64,000 nucleotides of DNA, taken from NCBI GenBank assembly GCA_038496675.1, contig CM076668.1:16688768-16752767 (forward strand), given 5' to 3'. Origin of the DNA: Rachycentron canadum (Eukaryota; Chordata; Actinopteri; Carangiformes; Rachycentridae). The position numbers and the translations under genes were made by a program. The notes beneath the pieces are model-generated. The model did not search any database. It worked only from the letters and a program-made list of their open reading frames with translations, and was not told the DNA's origin. Positions 36,611 through 49,264 of the stretch are shown in pieces; the stretch's first letter is position 1; the number at the start of each line of letters is the position of its first letter.

Positions 36611-39600
36611 ATCCACTGCAAATATCAACACTTAATACTATGAATATGAAATTCAGCTGTTTACTGTGGAAGCCTAGGAAGGACTTTGTTCAAACGTCAA
36701 ACACCTTTTCCCTTTTGATTTGAATATTGTCGCTGATTACCCATATAAGTATGGATAAATAAAAAAATGCTAATTCGATTATTACATTTTCATTTTAGAC
36801 CACAATAACACACACGTGGAAAATTATAACACTATTGTGCAATTACATTATCATTTGAATAAAGTCCTCTATAGGCGTCCATAGTTTTCTGAGCCTTTTT
36901 ACACAATTTTTAATTTTTTTTTTTACATTTATTTAGCATCTATTATAAAATAAAAATGAATATTTTGTATTTATATAATCTCTATATATAATATTATAAT
37001 GTCAATAGTTCCGATAATAAATAATTACTGTAATAGACATGCATATTATAAATCAAACACTACATATTCATATTTTAACTTTGAATTTGTATTATAATAT
37101 TTTACTGCAGTATATTACTGTATAGTATTATATGTTATTATATTTATCTCCATCCCACTTTTATGTAATTGGTTAAAGTATTTGCATAAATAATGAATTA
37201 ACACATATGAAAGTGTACAATGGCCTTTGATGTGGCACTGTAAATACCTTGCAAATTTCAATTTATTTTTTAATTCATATCAAATATATATTCCTTACCG
37301 TCCTTTTGCACCTTTGCAAACAACTGTAAATAACATTTGTCCTTGAGTCCTTGAATAATGCAACTTAAGAGTTGCATTATTGTAAGAGTCTTGTAAGAAA
37401 ATAAAATATTGGGTTAAAATAACAAAGTTACAATATTATGAAACAACAAAACAAGATCAAGAGAAAGAACACTCTCTATGGAGAATTAAAGTTTTATACT
37501 GATTATTGCTTAATCTGCATACAATAATTATTATAAAATACAGTCCATGATGATGCCTTCATTGTTTTGTTTTGTCTGACCAGCAGCACAAAACTCAAAG
37601 ATAATCAGTTTGCTATGATATATATCATATAACGTATATATTCTAGATGATGAAACAGCAAATGTTGCTGTTTCTGCATTAAAAGATGTTTATCTAGTTA
37701 TTAAAATAGTTTCTTGACTAACTAACTAGTTAGTTAGAAGTTTGCTTTTTTTTCTAGTGTAGAGAGGACGGCATTAATGCCAACGTGTGGTGGAGCTCAT
37801 AGACAGTTTATGGGTCATATGCTCTGGTCTGTGTTAAACTGCAGCATCAGCAGCTTAACTGAAGCAGGAGGTTTGTTTTGTTTTTTTGTTTTTTTTGAGT
37901 AATGTGTCATACACAAATGTAATCAAGACTGAGCTAAAAGAAACAGAAAATGTTTTAAATTGTCCTGATTATCATGGTCAGGGATTTTTCAATTAAAGTG
38001 AAATATGTATTTTCTGTTGAGAGATCCAAAAAATGTGAAATATTTTTGCTCTGTCATAACAACCACACAATGACTGGTCAAAAAAAGAAAAGAGGGTTTT
38101 GTAAATATATCCTTTGTGCTGTAAAAATCTGACCTTGTTTTTCCTTTGCTGGAGAACAAGTTGCAGCACTGATTTGTTTTTCTTTGGAGGATGAATGTCA
38201 AGTGCCTAAGGTGTTTATATGCTGTGTTACTGTGTGTCCTGCAGTCCCATGTGACCCAAAAATGCATTTATTTATTCAATTCACATCTGTCTGGCTTCAT
38301 CTCCACATATTACCCATAAACTTGATCAAGTGTCTGTTTACGCCTGTATGCTAATATTTCACATTTTTTTTAATAGATCTCATCTTCACAAATTGTTTAT
38401 CCATTTGCAAACATGTTTAATAAAAAGCTTTTCTGTGCCACTTTCCATAAACATGGAAAGTCTTTGTCAGCATCGAAGGTCATGTTGCTTTATAAAATCT
38501 TCATCACTTTTTGGGCCATAAACTAACAGCAGCGACCCACAAACATTCAGCGTTCAACAGAGATGCCATGTGCGCATTCTGCAAAAACACAAATAGACAA
38601 ATATTGAATGTTCAGGTTGCACTGTTGGCCTTATGTGCACTGGCTGACACACAGCCAACACAAGTTGTATGACGTGTGTGGATGCGCGTCATTGCTGCGA
38701 TTCAGGCTAAAGGCCGAGCTCCAATGCTGTGTTAATGATTTCTGTCTCATTCTGGCGTTGTAAAAATTAGTGTGTGTGGTTTTTTTTTCTTGGTTAAATG
38801 ACACAGTCTGAAAAAAGTACTTGATTTGGTTAAAAGTTAAAAACTGTGAAACCAAATCCTATTTGTTGTCTCAGTATATGGCTTGAAGTTATGCTAACAG
38901 CTGAGATTAGCATGTTTTAGATCAAATATTAATGACAGTTCATGTTTATTTTAACCACCTCAAAAGGAAAAAGACAACCGCAACAAGGCAACACGCAAAC
39001 ACTGATGCTATAAAAACAACCACAATGAGAAGTGCTTGAGCATCAACAGATGACTGAATTATTGCTCGGAGAGCCTCTGTTTGAAGTGATTGTCTATATT
39101 TCCTGTTTTTTTTACAAAAAAAACAGAATGACCACAAAGACGCACAAAACAATCACAAAAAGACTGAAAACCATCATAAATTGAATGAAGCTGACAATAA
39201 AATGACTACAAAAGACCAAAGAGAGACACACAACAGCTGCAAAAAGAAATAAAACAAGACCAAAAAGTTAATTTAGTAAATGTACTTAGTTTGACTCCAC
39301 CACTGATTAAAACTATGGTTAATGGTTAATGGTAATTTTTGATACAGTCATTTCTTATTGAATTAAAATTGATTACGGGGCAGTAATCAGTACAGTTGTA
39401 AGATATCACTGAGTGTCATTATCTGTCACTTCCTTTGTCTAATCTTCCATATTCCAGAGGAAAACGTTGCACTTTTATGAACGTTGCAGTACATTTATCA
39501 GCTGGAGATGTTGCATGCAGCGCTTGTGATTAGTTTAAAGTATGATGCATTGTTATAGATCACACTACCAAAAGTTGGAAAAACATGATATACAAGGGCC

Positions 39601-39740
39601 ATAATGTTGTCTAATCAGGACCACTGCCACTGCTGGGGAGTGGAGGCTGTTTACTATGTGACTGGGGGGATAAATGTTAATTTATAATCGTGCTACAGTC
39701 CAGTGTGATTGTGTGGTGCAGTAAAATATGAACAAAGTCA
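36611..39740. other. Intergenic interval between zinc-finger gene and g6pc pair
   Basis: Strongly AT-rich; I see no gene. It contains a perfect 20-bp palindrome (37,718-37,737), an ATAT-rich palindromic patch (37,618-37,645) and a family B repeat (38,960-39,260). Confidence 0.65.
38960..39260 (+). repeat. Dispersed repeat family B, copy 2
   Basis: Degenerate units of the form accacaaagacgcacaaaacaa and aaagagagacacacaacagc. Same composition and word structure as 35,690-35,900. Confidence 0.6.
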
Positions 39741-39766
39741 TTTATTATATTTTCAAGATTTTTATT
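39741..39766 (-). terminator. g6pc1: Polyadenylation signals of the - strand g6pc gene
   Basis: Two - strand AATAAA hexamers (complements of tttatt at 39,741-39,746 and 39,761-39,766), about 450 bp past the stop codon. Confidence 0.55.
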
Positions 39767-40210
39767 AAAAAATATTCAAAACTGTTTCAAAAATACTTTC
39801 TATAACATTTAAAAATACATTACTATTACAGTTGAAATAACATACCAAAGCTGTGAGTGACTGTTATTGTCCTGAAAGTGAGTCACTTGTTGACTTGACT
39901 CGTGTTCATTGTTTGTCCTTTTCCTGGACTCTGAGACAATTATAATCATTATGTTTTTCTAAATTCAGAACAGTCTTTGGAAGCGCCACTGGCCGTCCTG
40001 GATAGTGCTTTCACTTAGTGTCAGTGCTCAGAGTTGAGTGTCCAAATGGCACCAGTGACATATTCCCATTGATCTCTTCTGCTTCTCCTGAGGGTCAGTT
40101 AGACAAGTGAATGCAATAAGCACCAGTTCTTTTTTTTTTTTTTTTTTTTTATGATCAGGAAGAGACTCTGCACTTCCACTTCATTAGTCTTTCTAATCTG
40201 AGTTCATTGC

Positions 40211-42399
40211 TCACACTCCCTTTTTGTTGTGCAGGCTCAGCGCTCCGTTCACACAGTAGGGGATGATGCTGACGGTGACCAGAGGCACGGTGGCGCTCTT
40301 GCAGAAGGACAGCAGGTAGAAAAGGGCTGCTGTGTGCGTGGGAGGCTTGAAGGAGTCAAACAGGTGCAGCAGGAACAGAGAGCTGACGATGCACCCAACT
40401 TTGACCAGCGTGCTGCTGCTCTTCTTGGTCTCGGTGTAGAGTGGGGAGTGCAGGCCCAGGCCCAGACCAAACAGGGTGCCCATGTTGCGCAGGAGGCTGG
40501 CGAAGGGCGTGGTGTCCAGGTGGACCCACTCGGGCCTGATGCACCACTTCTGGGCTTTTTCCAGGGTCCACAGCAGGTCCACGCCCAGAGCTTTCAGCAG
40601 GAGGTAGAAGCCAACGGCGAAGGAGGTCAAGAAGAGGGTGGTGTAGAAATACTTCTTCATGCTGGCGCTGTAGATCCACTGGGTTCTGTTGAAGGCCTCA
40701 GCGACGATCATACCTAAAAACAAAACACATTTTCTCACTGAATGTTTTTCCTGTACTGCCCAAACACTTTTTGCCCTGGGTTTAGTCTCTCAGGATACAT
40801 AGAGCCTGCACTACCTTACATACCTCCCCATCCCTCAAACCATCCCATCTCTGAAATTAAACCTTTGTTCTTAGTCTATCCCTGATGGGTTATTCAATCC
40901 TCTGCTGACATTATGTATTAAAACATGTTCACACTGACCTGTGATGACACCAGCAACAACCTGGTGGGGAAAGTGGGCGGCGATGAAGACCCTGGACAGA
41001 CAGACACACACCTGGACTCCCCAAAACAGCGTCCACAGAATGGCCTTCAGATACCTGTCAAAATACACATTTGATGAAAATGCAAACCTCAGAAGATGCT
41101 TGATTAAAATCAGTCCTTGCCCCAGAAAAAGCAAGTCATGGTTTTAAAGCAATATAACAATTAACACAGTTGTACTTATCATGAGAACTTCAACTGGCTA
41201 AACGTCAAAACAACCCATGTACAAACCCCCACTGCCTCCCACCAGGCATTTTTCAAAGGTCAATGATCAACCCCAGCACAGGACAGATAGTGTGTCCACA
41301 GTGATAAGCTCTGAGTGGCAGAAAATGGTAAACAATCCTGACATGTAGGGTCTGTAGGCTCGTTCAAACTCACCATTGCTTGTTGGTGGATTTCTTGGTT
41401 CCATGTTTCTTCTTGGTGGTCATGATCGTGAGGATGGAGGTCACCAGGGTGTAGTAGACGCCTGCGGCTCCCATGGCGTGTCCCGAGGGGCTGCCTGGAT
41501 AACATAACGAGAGAGGGTAGAAATCAGTGGCTGTTTCACTCAGGTAGTAAATGAACGGATGCAGTCATTCAATAAATGACTAAAAATCCATCTTGTACTT
41601 GCACAGCATTGACACATTAATATCAACAATATGATATGGTCACATATATTTTATCAGTTACAGGGTTAGGGTTATGCTTTTGAATCAAGGACCTTTAATT
41701 GTAATGGATCAGACTGGGGACTGAATACTTCTGCAACCACTGATTAGAGACACAGCCTGTATATGATTACAAGCATTTCAAATACTGCCCAAAACCTTCA
41801 TTTCATTGTTTTGTTGTTAGGTTATTTGGGGAGACTGAGGGGTTAATGGGGACACAGCAGCTCATTTTTGCCCTCTAAGCAGGTAAATCCAGTCATGCAC
41901 GTGAAGGGGCATATCTCACCTGGTCCAGTCTCACAGGTCATGGGGTACTGCTCGATGTGAGGAGGGACAGTGTTCGCATAATGAGCCGTCTCATGGACCC
42001 ACCAGTAAGGCCTCTCCCCAAACAGAATCCTGCAGAACACAACAGAGACATGCATTCGGTTAAAAAAAAAAAATTAAATTAAAAGAAAAGAAAATTAAAA
42101 TATTAAGAACAGAACTGATTTCACATGACTTTGCCCAAAAAACTTCAATGATTGTCCTTGACTCACCATTTAAACACCAAGTTCAGCCAGTCTCCGATCA
42201 CAGCCACCCAGATGAGCTTAATGCCCACTGAAGCCCGCAGATGAAACCAAATTGGGAAGAAGATGAAGAAAGTGTTCCTGAGGTCTGCCGCCCAGGACAC
42301 CCAGAGAAACAAGCCCTGAGCATCCTGATAGTTGGTCTGCAGGTAGTGGGTGGTGCTCACCCCAAAACCCTGCATGGCGTCCATGACAGCGTTGAGCAT
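40211..42399 (-). CDS. g6pc1: Glucose-6-phosphatase catalytic subunit (copy 1)
   Basis: Hydrolyses glucose-6-phosphate in the ER lumen, the last step of gluconeogenesis and glycogenolysis. Five exons with closing phases: 42,399-42,167, 42,029-41,920, 41,494-41,374, 41,054-40,939 and 40,713-40,211. Total 1,083 bp, 360 residues (human about 357). The phosphatase signature is complete: K-x6-RP spanning exons 1-2 (FGERPYWW), PSGHAMG in exon 3 and SRVFIAAHFPHQVVAG in exon 4, supplying the catalytic Arg and His residues. The C-terminus NKKGV fits a KKxx ER-retrieval signal. It is a multi-pass membrane protein. The start chosen is ATG 42,399 (MLNAVMDAMQGFG); an in-frame ATG at 42,495 lies upstream and one at MDAMQ downstream. 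The exon 2 segment aligned to the mammalian glycosylation sequon reads N-T-V, so that sequon is absent. Confidence 0.95.
40410..40678 (-). repeat. g6pc1: Inverted near-identical tract shared by the two g6pc genes (copy 1 side)
   Basis: Partner of 45,435-45,703 in inverted orientation, with exactly the same length and no indels. Confidence 0.9.
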
Positions 42400-42505
42400 C
42401 TTTGCCTCGAGCAGGGGGGAAATCTCGAGCTGGTGAAGAGTGAGTGAGTTAGACAAGAAAAAAGAGAGAGAAGGGACTGTTGCTATCAGTGACACAGCTG
42501 GTTGG

Positions 42506-42512
42506 TTTTATA
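42506..42512 (-). promoter_or_regulatory. g6pc1: TATA box of the - strand g6pc gene
   Basis: TATAAAA on the - strand, about 107 bp upstream of the chosen ATG. This predicts transcription start near 42,480 and a 5' UTR of about 80 nt. A TATA-driven, hormone-regulated promoter is typical of g6pc. Confidence 0.6.
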
Positions 42513-43872
42513 CCAGAGGGACCCACTACCCAAACGCATGCTCACGCTGATCTTTGGACCTTGCACATGTGTAATAAACCACTGGGAGTCAGGAGAGCTT
42601 GGGAGGTTTGTCACACAAACAAGAAGGAGAGATAGCAGGAAAACGTCAATTGGTATCTTTCTCACCGAACTACTGTTCAGAGAGGAAGTCAGTTGACCAG
42701 TGGCTGCGTTTCACAATTGTGACCGTCATATGCAAACCGACAGTTTGCATAAAGACTTTTGCTGCAGTGTATCAGCTACATCCTCTTTATTTCTACCTTC
42801 ATAGATTGCAAGAGCCCCTCACCTGATAAGGAGGCACAAACCACTGTGTTAATTCTTAAGATGCTGTTTTTGTCTACACAGGCAGAACAAAGTGTAACCT
42901 TGTTAGATAATGTATGACTCACAGAACTGTATTTAATCCGACATCTCATTAGCTCTGTACCCATTTGAGGATCTCATTCCTGAGAGTGCTGTGGGTCTGT
43001 GTGCAAACGCCTTGAATTAAATTTACAGACGAAACAACCAAAACTCACTGTAAGGATTTTCTTTTTACATGTAATTCCTTCCCCATTCACACAGCTACCA
43101 AAGTAATAATTTGTCAGTTATGTAATTTTTTTTTTTTTTTTTTTTTTTTTGATGATTTAGTGAAAAACATCTCACAGCTCAGAACGATGGAGTAACCCAT
43201 TTGTAGGTTACATAAGGGAATCAATGATTAAATGATTGGGTTTGGACTGAGTAGAAGCCGAGAAGATAAAACAGGAGATAAAACAGCACAAAAGCAGATC
43301 GGCAGGTTGTAAGTTCCTGATGTGTTGTGACAAATACGTCTGGCAGAGAAATCCCCAGCCAACGAGCTCATGTTTTATCTGAGTTTGAGGGACAAGAGTG
43401 ATAAGAGTGTGAGTGTTTCTCACATCGGGGGTCCCAAGCAGAAGTAGGAGGGGAAGTATGTGTAACTTTAACACTTGTTAGTGACACAGAGGATAAATTG
43501 TGAGCCAGGGTCAATTGATTTCACAAACAACTGGCTTGGAGTGAGAACAAACTCTACTTTAGTATTTTTATTGATCAAAGAAAAAAGGTTTTTCCTAGAA
43601 ATCTGTGATCCGTCAAAGGGGCGGAAGCTGATTTCTGTAATGACGGATTTTAGCTTCAGGGGCCTCAGGCATGTAAAGGTTAAAGAACCTGTCTGTACTG
43701 TCCCAAAGGCAAACAAATTTGCTAGCCTTGAGTAAAGTCCAATGGGGATCACACAGTGGCAGAACAGAGGGGGACCGGCTGAAAGAACTTGGCAAGATCC
43801 AAACCAACAAACAAGACAGGCCACCCCAGACACGGTGCATCATCCTCAGGCAGAGGTCTGGACTGCGATATC
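42513..43872. promoter_or_regulatory. Shared upstream region of the head-to-head g6pc genes
   Basis: The two start codons are 1,474 bp apart and face away from each other, so this interval should hold regulatory elements for both. FOXO/FOXA-like CAAACA words are present (for example 42,616, 43,709 and 43,803-43,811), and CCAAT lies near 43,739. A poly(T) run occupies about 43,128-43,150. No further gene is seen. Confidence 0.5.
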
Positions 43873-45911
43873 ATGGATCTTCTCCACAGCTGGGGGGTCG
43901 AGCTGGCGGTCCACCTGCAGACCAGATACAGCTGGTACGAGGGCTTGTTCAGCCTGGCCTCAACAGTGGCCGATCTGCACACCACGTTCTTCTGGTTGTT
44001 CCCAATCTGGTTCCACCTGCAGAGGGACACGGGGCTCCGGCTCATCTGGGTAGCCGTGATCGGAGACTGGCTCAACTTGGTCCTGAAATGGTATCAGACA
44101 TCAACATAAAAAAAAAAAAAAAAGATCAACAGGGATAGAGGTTGGTGGTTTGAGTGTCTTGGTTTCTCTGTGGCAGGGTTCTTTTTGGGCAAAGACCCTA
44201 CTGGTGGGTTCATGAGACCCAGTTTTATGGAGCAGGTCCAGTCCCTACTCTGCAGCAGTTCCCCATCACATGTGAGACCGGACCAGGTACAGTTCACAAC
44301 AGAGCTGCAGTGGATCATCTGGGATGACTGTCCTTTTCTCGGGGAAGTAATAGGGTTTGGTGCCCTATTTAATTGACTTCCAGATAATATCTAATGTGTA
44401 TGGCAGGCGCCCTGCGAATGAATTTAATCTCAAGTGTGATAAATGGACTATAAACTCTGCTACCTTTGGCCTTTTGTAATGATTTTAATCTTTAAATCTG
44501 CATTGAGAAAGTGAGGTATGTATTACATTTCACTTTTGTCAATGGTTTAGTGCTTGAATTGAAAGGTACTTGAGTTACTTGTAGTTTCTGGCTCTTTATC
44601 TTTCAATGTTGCTACAATTCATTGGGAAATATTTAACTCCACCATATTTATTTAACTGCTTCTGCTGCTACTGATAGTTTTCAAATTAAAAGTTGACATA
44701 TCAAATATAATATAAAACATATGATTGAAATTCAACTGCCAAACAGTAGATACAATTAAAGACAAACAATTAGCTGATTAATTGATTTTAATAATCATTT
44801 CAATCAACAGTTTCTTTCTTGTCTTTTCCTTTTAGATTTATTTTAATTATTTTAGATTCTGATTTGGATGTGGTGGGGATTTCTCACTATTATCCACAGA
44901 TTTACAAACCATTGATTAATGAGGTAAATTAACTTTAAAACTTTGAACTTGGTCTGTTCTTGCAGGAAGCCCTTCAGGTCACGCTATGGGTGCAGCAGGA
45001 GTCTGGTATGTGATGGTGACAGCACTACTCTCTACTGCAACAGAGAAAGGATGTCCCTTATTACTATATAAGTGAGTCTGTGATATAATGATTAGAGTCA
45101 AATAAAAACCTTACATCTAGTGTTTTCTGATCCTCTGGGACCTTGTCTTCTCATGTTAAGAGTTCACGCTCTGTCAGGTTTTTGCAGATCTCCCTGTGGA
45201 TGCTGATGGGCCTGGTAGAGCTGGTGGTCTGCATGTCTAGGGTCTACATGGCGGCCCACTTCCCACACCAGGTTATCGCTGGAGTCATTACAGGTTGAAC
45301 ATGTCAAGTCTGTTATCTGACTCACCTATAGAGTAGCTCTACTGGCACAGCAGGCTTTATACACAGAGTTTGATGGACCCTCTTTTGTTTTTGTGTCAGG
45401 TCTTCTTGTAGCTGAGGTTGTCTCCAGGGAGAAATGGATCTACAGCGCCAGCATGAAGAAGTACTTCCTCACCACCCTCTTCTTGACCTCCTTTGCCGTT
45501 GGCTTCTACCTCCTGCTGAAAGCTCTGGGGGTGGACCTGCTGTGGACCCTGGAAAAAGCCCAGAAATGGTGCATCAGGCCTGAGTGGGTCCACCTGGACA
45601 CCACGCCCTTCGCCAGCCTCCTGCGCAACATGGGCACCCTGTTTGGTCTGGGCCTGGGCCTGCACTCCCCGCTCTACACCGAGACCAAGAAGAGCAGCAG
45701 CACAAGTGTGACTTTCAAGATGGGATGTATTATTATCTCTTTGTTCCTGCTTCAGCTGTTGGATGGATGGACATTTTCCTCTGAAAACCATGTGACTTTC
45801 TACTTCCTGTCTTTCGGGAAGAGTGCAGTTGCGCTTTTAATCCCAACCAACCTGGTGCCCTGGGCTTTCTGCAGGATTTTCAAGGAAAAGAGGGAAGACA
45901 AGAACTTGTAG
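43873..45911 (+). CDS. g6pc1: Glucose-6-phosphatase catalytic subunit (copy 2, diverged paralogue)
   Basis: Five exons mirroring copy 1: 43,873-44,090, 44,177-44,286, 44,966-45,071, 45,178-45,293 and 45,400-45,911. Total 1,062 bp, 353 residues. The start is ATG 43,873 (MDLLHSWGVELAVHLQ). Catalytic motifs are intact: FGQRPYWW, PSGHAMGAAG and SRVYMAAHFPHQVIAG. Exons 1-4 are clearly diverged from copy 1, but 45,435-45,703 in exon 5 is nearly identical to it. The C-terminus (REDKNL) lacks the double-Lys of a KKxx signal, and exon 2 (YGAGPVPTLQQ) has no N-glycosylation sequon. It probably corresponds to one of the tandem g6pc1 paralogues known in teleosts; exact nomenclature is uncertain. Confidence 0.93.
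45435..45703 (+). repeat. g6pc1: Inverted near-identical tract shared by the two g6pc genes (copy 2 side)
   Basis: These 269 bp match the reverse complement of 40,410-40,678 with about 8 differences by my alignment. Coding similarity falls away abruptly on both sides. It encodes WIYSASMKKYF through TETKKSSST. Probable gene-conversion tract. Confidence 0.9.
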
Positions 45912-46019
45912 TTGAAAGTTACTAGCATAATTTTCTATATTTTTACAAGTATCGGTTCTTCTCATGTTTAAGACACTAGGACATTAGGACATTATTTTTT
46001 GGACAATGTCCCTAAAGTT

Positions 46020-46510
46020 ACTGTGCAGGAATATGTACTGTCGTTCAACAATACAGGGACTATACTTACTCACAAAGTTAAATAAGAAGACAGCTACCAC
46101 TTCAATGTAAGCATGCCAAATATGAAGCCACTGTCAGCAGCTGGTTAGTTTAGTGCTTAGACAATAAACAGCAAACGACCCGGTGCTGTGCAACAGTAAC
46201 AAAATCCCCCTCCCGGCCGCTGTGAAGCTTATTAATTCACATGGTATGTTATAATTGCTCTGTTTGTACAAAAAGCAAAGCAGAGAAACAACCTGTGTGG
46301 TTTCATTTGTTAGTTATTCAGGTGGTGATTTTTAGCACCTAGCTAACCCTTCCATCATGTTTCCAGTGTTTATGCTAAGCTAAGCTAAATGGTTCCCAAC
46401 CCGGGCTCCATACTAATGCATAGACATGGAGGTGGCATCAATCTTTTCATCTAACTCTCTGCAAGAAAGAGAGAATGCATTTCCCAAAACGTCGAACTAT
46501 ATTTGTTTAT
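46020..46510. repeat. Dispersed teleost-type repetitive element
   Basis: Contains ttatgctaagctaagctaa, ctctctgcaagaaagagagaa and tttcccaaaacgtcgaactat, words I recognise from a very common fish interspersed repeat. A related fragment lies at about 32,750-32,900. AATAAA at 46,163-46,168 may serve as poly(A) signal for g6pc copy 2. Confidence 0.5.
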
Positions 46511-48570
46511 AATGTGTCAGACAGAGTGTCTGCTGTCTTTACCCCAATGGAAATCAAACTCTTGTTGTTTATTTTAGTCTGTATTTGGCCTTCAATATAT
46601 TTTTATACAAATGTGGGTGCCACTCAGCAAACAAGAGTGCTCCTTCAGCTCAGAGATGAATAAATAATGGAAGGGAAATATTGTTAGCAATTTAAATAAA
46701 AACAGTTTTTATAACTATAAAAGAGTTGTGCTTATATCAGAAGTGCCGTGCAACGCTGTTCCTTTTCTCCGAATGTCTCAGACTGATACTGATTAATTCT
46801 GTGCAGGAACAACCATTAAATATTAACTCGAGCATGCTCCCGTCACTCAGTCGTCCCACAAAACGACGCTGCCTTTCACCACCTATATGAGCTTTCAAAA
46901 GAGACATGGAGGGTCAAGGGGCAGAAAGCGTTGCAGACAACACGTGTGTCCCCTAAGGCTTTAAAAGTGGTACATTGTTCAGGCGACATATCACAGGAAC
47001 TTCGGATATATGGTACTGAGATCAGCAGGAGTGCATGTTATAACAGACACACCTCTGCAACCCGGCCAATTAATTGTAGGGTCACCTTAAGTAGGTATAT
47101 GAGGTATAAATGGTGATTTCTCATTGTTGTTCTTGGATGTACTTTGACATATTTTCACCTTTTTTTCAAATGAAAACATGGTTAATCTGGTGTGTACACA
47201 ACACAGTAGACAGGGTCAAGGTGAGAGGGGAATGTGAGACCAATTGATGACATAATAACCGTGGCCGGGTGACATTTCCCACCAGCAAATCCCAAATCTC
47301 CTCTTCAACCGCCTTATCTCTGAGGACCACATGACTCCTTATGTTTTATCTATATGGGGCTGGTCTATATGGACAGACACAGATGAGGACAGGGAGTCAG
47401 TGGGAACTGACGCTACAACTGCGTCAGGAACATTGAGCAACACCGCGCTGTTTACATCAGATTACATTTACAACCGTCATCTGCCATTGGTTGTTTTTCA
47501 CAGTTATGATGTAAAGATTCACAGTTTAGGTTTGTCAGATGTTATTCAGGTTGTCCACACAAATAGATTTGATTATAAAATATATTTAGAATATAATTTA
47601 ATCTGAATCTAATCATTCATTGGATGATTATTGAACAGATGATGAAAGGTTATGAATGCGTAGACAGAACTACACAGAAAATTTTTTTTCATCTTCCATT
47701 AATCCTCTAACGACCCTTCTCATTTATCTTGTGACCCTTTAGAGGGTCCCAAGCCCTAGTTTGGCAACTACTATCTCGAGTAGATAAACGAGTCACAGCA
47801 GTAAAACGCTACTTGCACATCGATCCAGCTGTATTGACAATCAAACATCATGTTTATTAAAGTCGTCAAAGGGGCCATTTCTCTGTGGATCTAGTATTTA
47901 AATTATATACTTAAAGTACATTCTGTTGGTAATGCTCATTTACTATGAATTAAATGGATGCAGACAGGAACATGTTTGGCTTTTTAAGGAAAAATCTTAG
48001 AGTGGAATTCACATTAAATTGAAAGTGTTAAATTATGATTATTCTAAAAAGTTATTATTACGACAGAAACCAACTCCAGAGCCAATCCTCTGGTCCTCAG
48101 CAGGTTTGTGGTCACATCAAAGGCAAGATTTTATCTCATGATCTGACATATTGAGTCAAGACCAGAGATGCTATCACGCTTTTGTTAACAATTAAAACTT
48201 GATGCGCAAAACATCTACTTTTTTCTACTTGTGTGTTAAGTAGGTGAATGAGTATTTTGTGCTGAATAAATTGAATGTATTAATTACATTTCAATATATA
48301 TTAATCAAATGTGTCTGCATATTTTGACATCTCGTTTTTCTTCCTTCCAGCGGTTCTAAGTCTGCGGATGTACAGAAGTGGCCACAGCGACATCTGCAGG
48401 TCAAGAGAAAACACAAGTCCCTCAGCTCTGATATTTCATTTCAGTGCTCACTTCAACGCAAAGCTGCTTGTGAATGAGCATCTTGACATGTGCACAAAAA
48501 AACTCCACTAACTTTTATCGGATATTCATTAAATGATATTTGCAAACACAAAAACGCCAAAATATTCAAC
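46511..48570. other. Intergenic interval between g6pc copy 2 and psme3
   Basis: AT-rich and without a convincing open frame or splice structure on either strand. No RNA gene recognised. Confidence 0.6.
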
Positions 48571-48590
48571 ATTTTTATCAAAAAAAATGT

Positions 48591-48596
48591 TTTATT
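48591..48596 (-). terminator. psme3: psme3 polyadenylation signal
   Basis: - strand AATAAA about 670 bp past the psme3 stop codon. The interval 48,597-49,264 is the inferred 3' UTR. Confidence 0.5.
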
Positions 48597-49264
48597 CAAT
48601 AGAGTCAACATAAGAGATGCTTTGGTGACTTATGAATTTTCACTGAAAACCAATAAGCCTGTGGACCTAAAACCTGCATAATAACCATATTTAAACCACT
48701 ATACTGTGTAATGTACAATGTTAGGCAAGAAAAAGAAAAACAAAAAGCTTTTGTGTTGCATCTCCATCATCCGTCCTCCAAGAGATACAGTAGAAGTCTA
48801 ATAAGACTTAAAAAAAACAAGAAAATGACCTACATTCACTGAAGCAGTGGGCATGAAACAAACCGCGGTGTTTTGAATTTGTTGTTGTTTTTTTTTTTTA
48901 AGAGCTACAAATGAAGCAATTTCACAAAGATCTGAGGACAAAATGTTTTAATTAAAATTAAAAAATACATAGCGCTTTTTGTTGTCTATAATCTATCTCC
49001 CCTTCATCTGAGAGAATGTTTATGTCTTCAAAGGGCTTAAAACAAGAAAAATATTTTACAATTAAAACAAAAACATGTGCGTTGTGTCCATCTATGGAAG
49101 CTATGTTTTTGTACAGGGCTGTGACGATTGTATTGAAGTAGGTGAATGTCTAGACGTAGTCCTGTGGACCAGGGCCAGGCTACTGTAGCTCAACAGGCAT
49201 GGCAGGGAGACAGGGGAGGGTGGAGATGGGGGTGTGGGTGGAGGCTGAGATGGCTGGATGAACA

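Noticed and set aside
40229..40717. 162-codon + strand frame opposite g6pc copy 1 exon 5 (and its mirror at 45,396-45,791 on the - strand)
   Set aside because: Both are antisense shadows of the same near-identical exon 5 tract; their similarity to each other comes from the sense genes.
42400..42495. 32-codon N-terminal extension of g6pc copy 1
   Set aside because: No family counterpart, and it overlaps the 5' UTR predicted from the TATA box position.
46511..48570. Several 60-90 codon open frames
   Set aside because: No conserved sequence, splice context or composition shift; expected by chance in AT-rich DNA.
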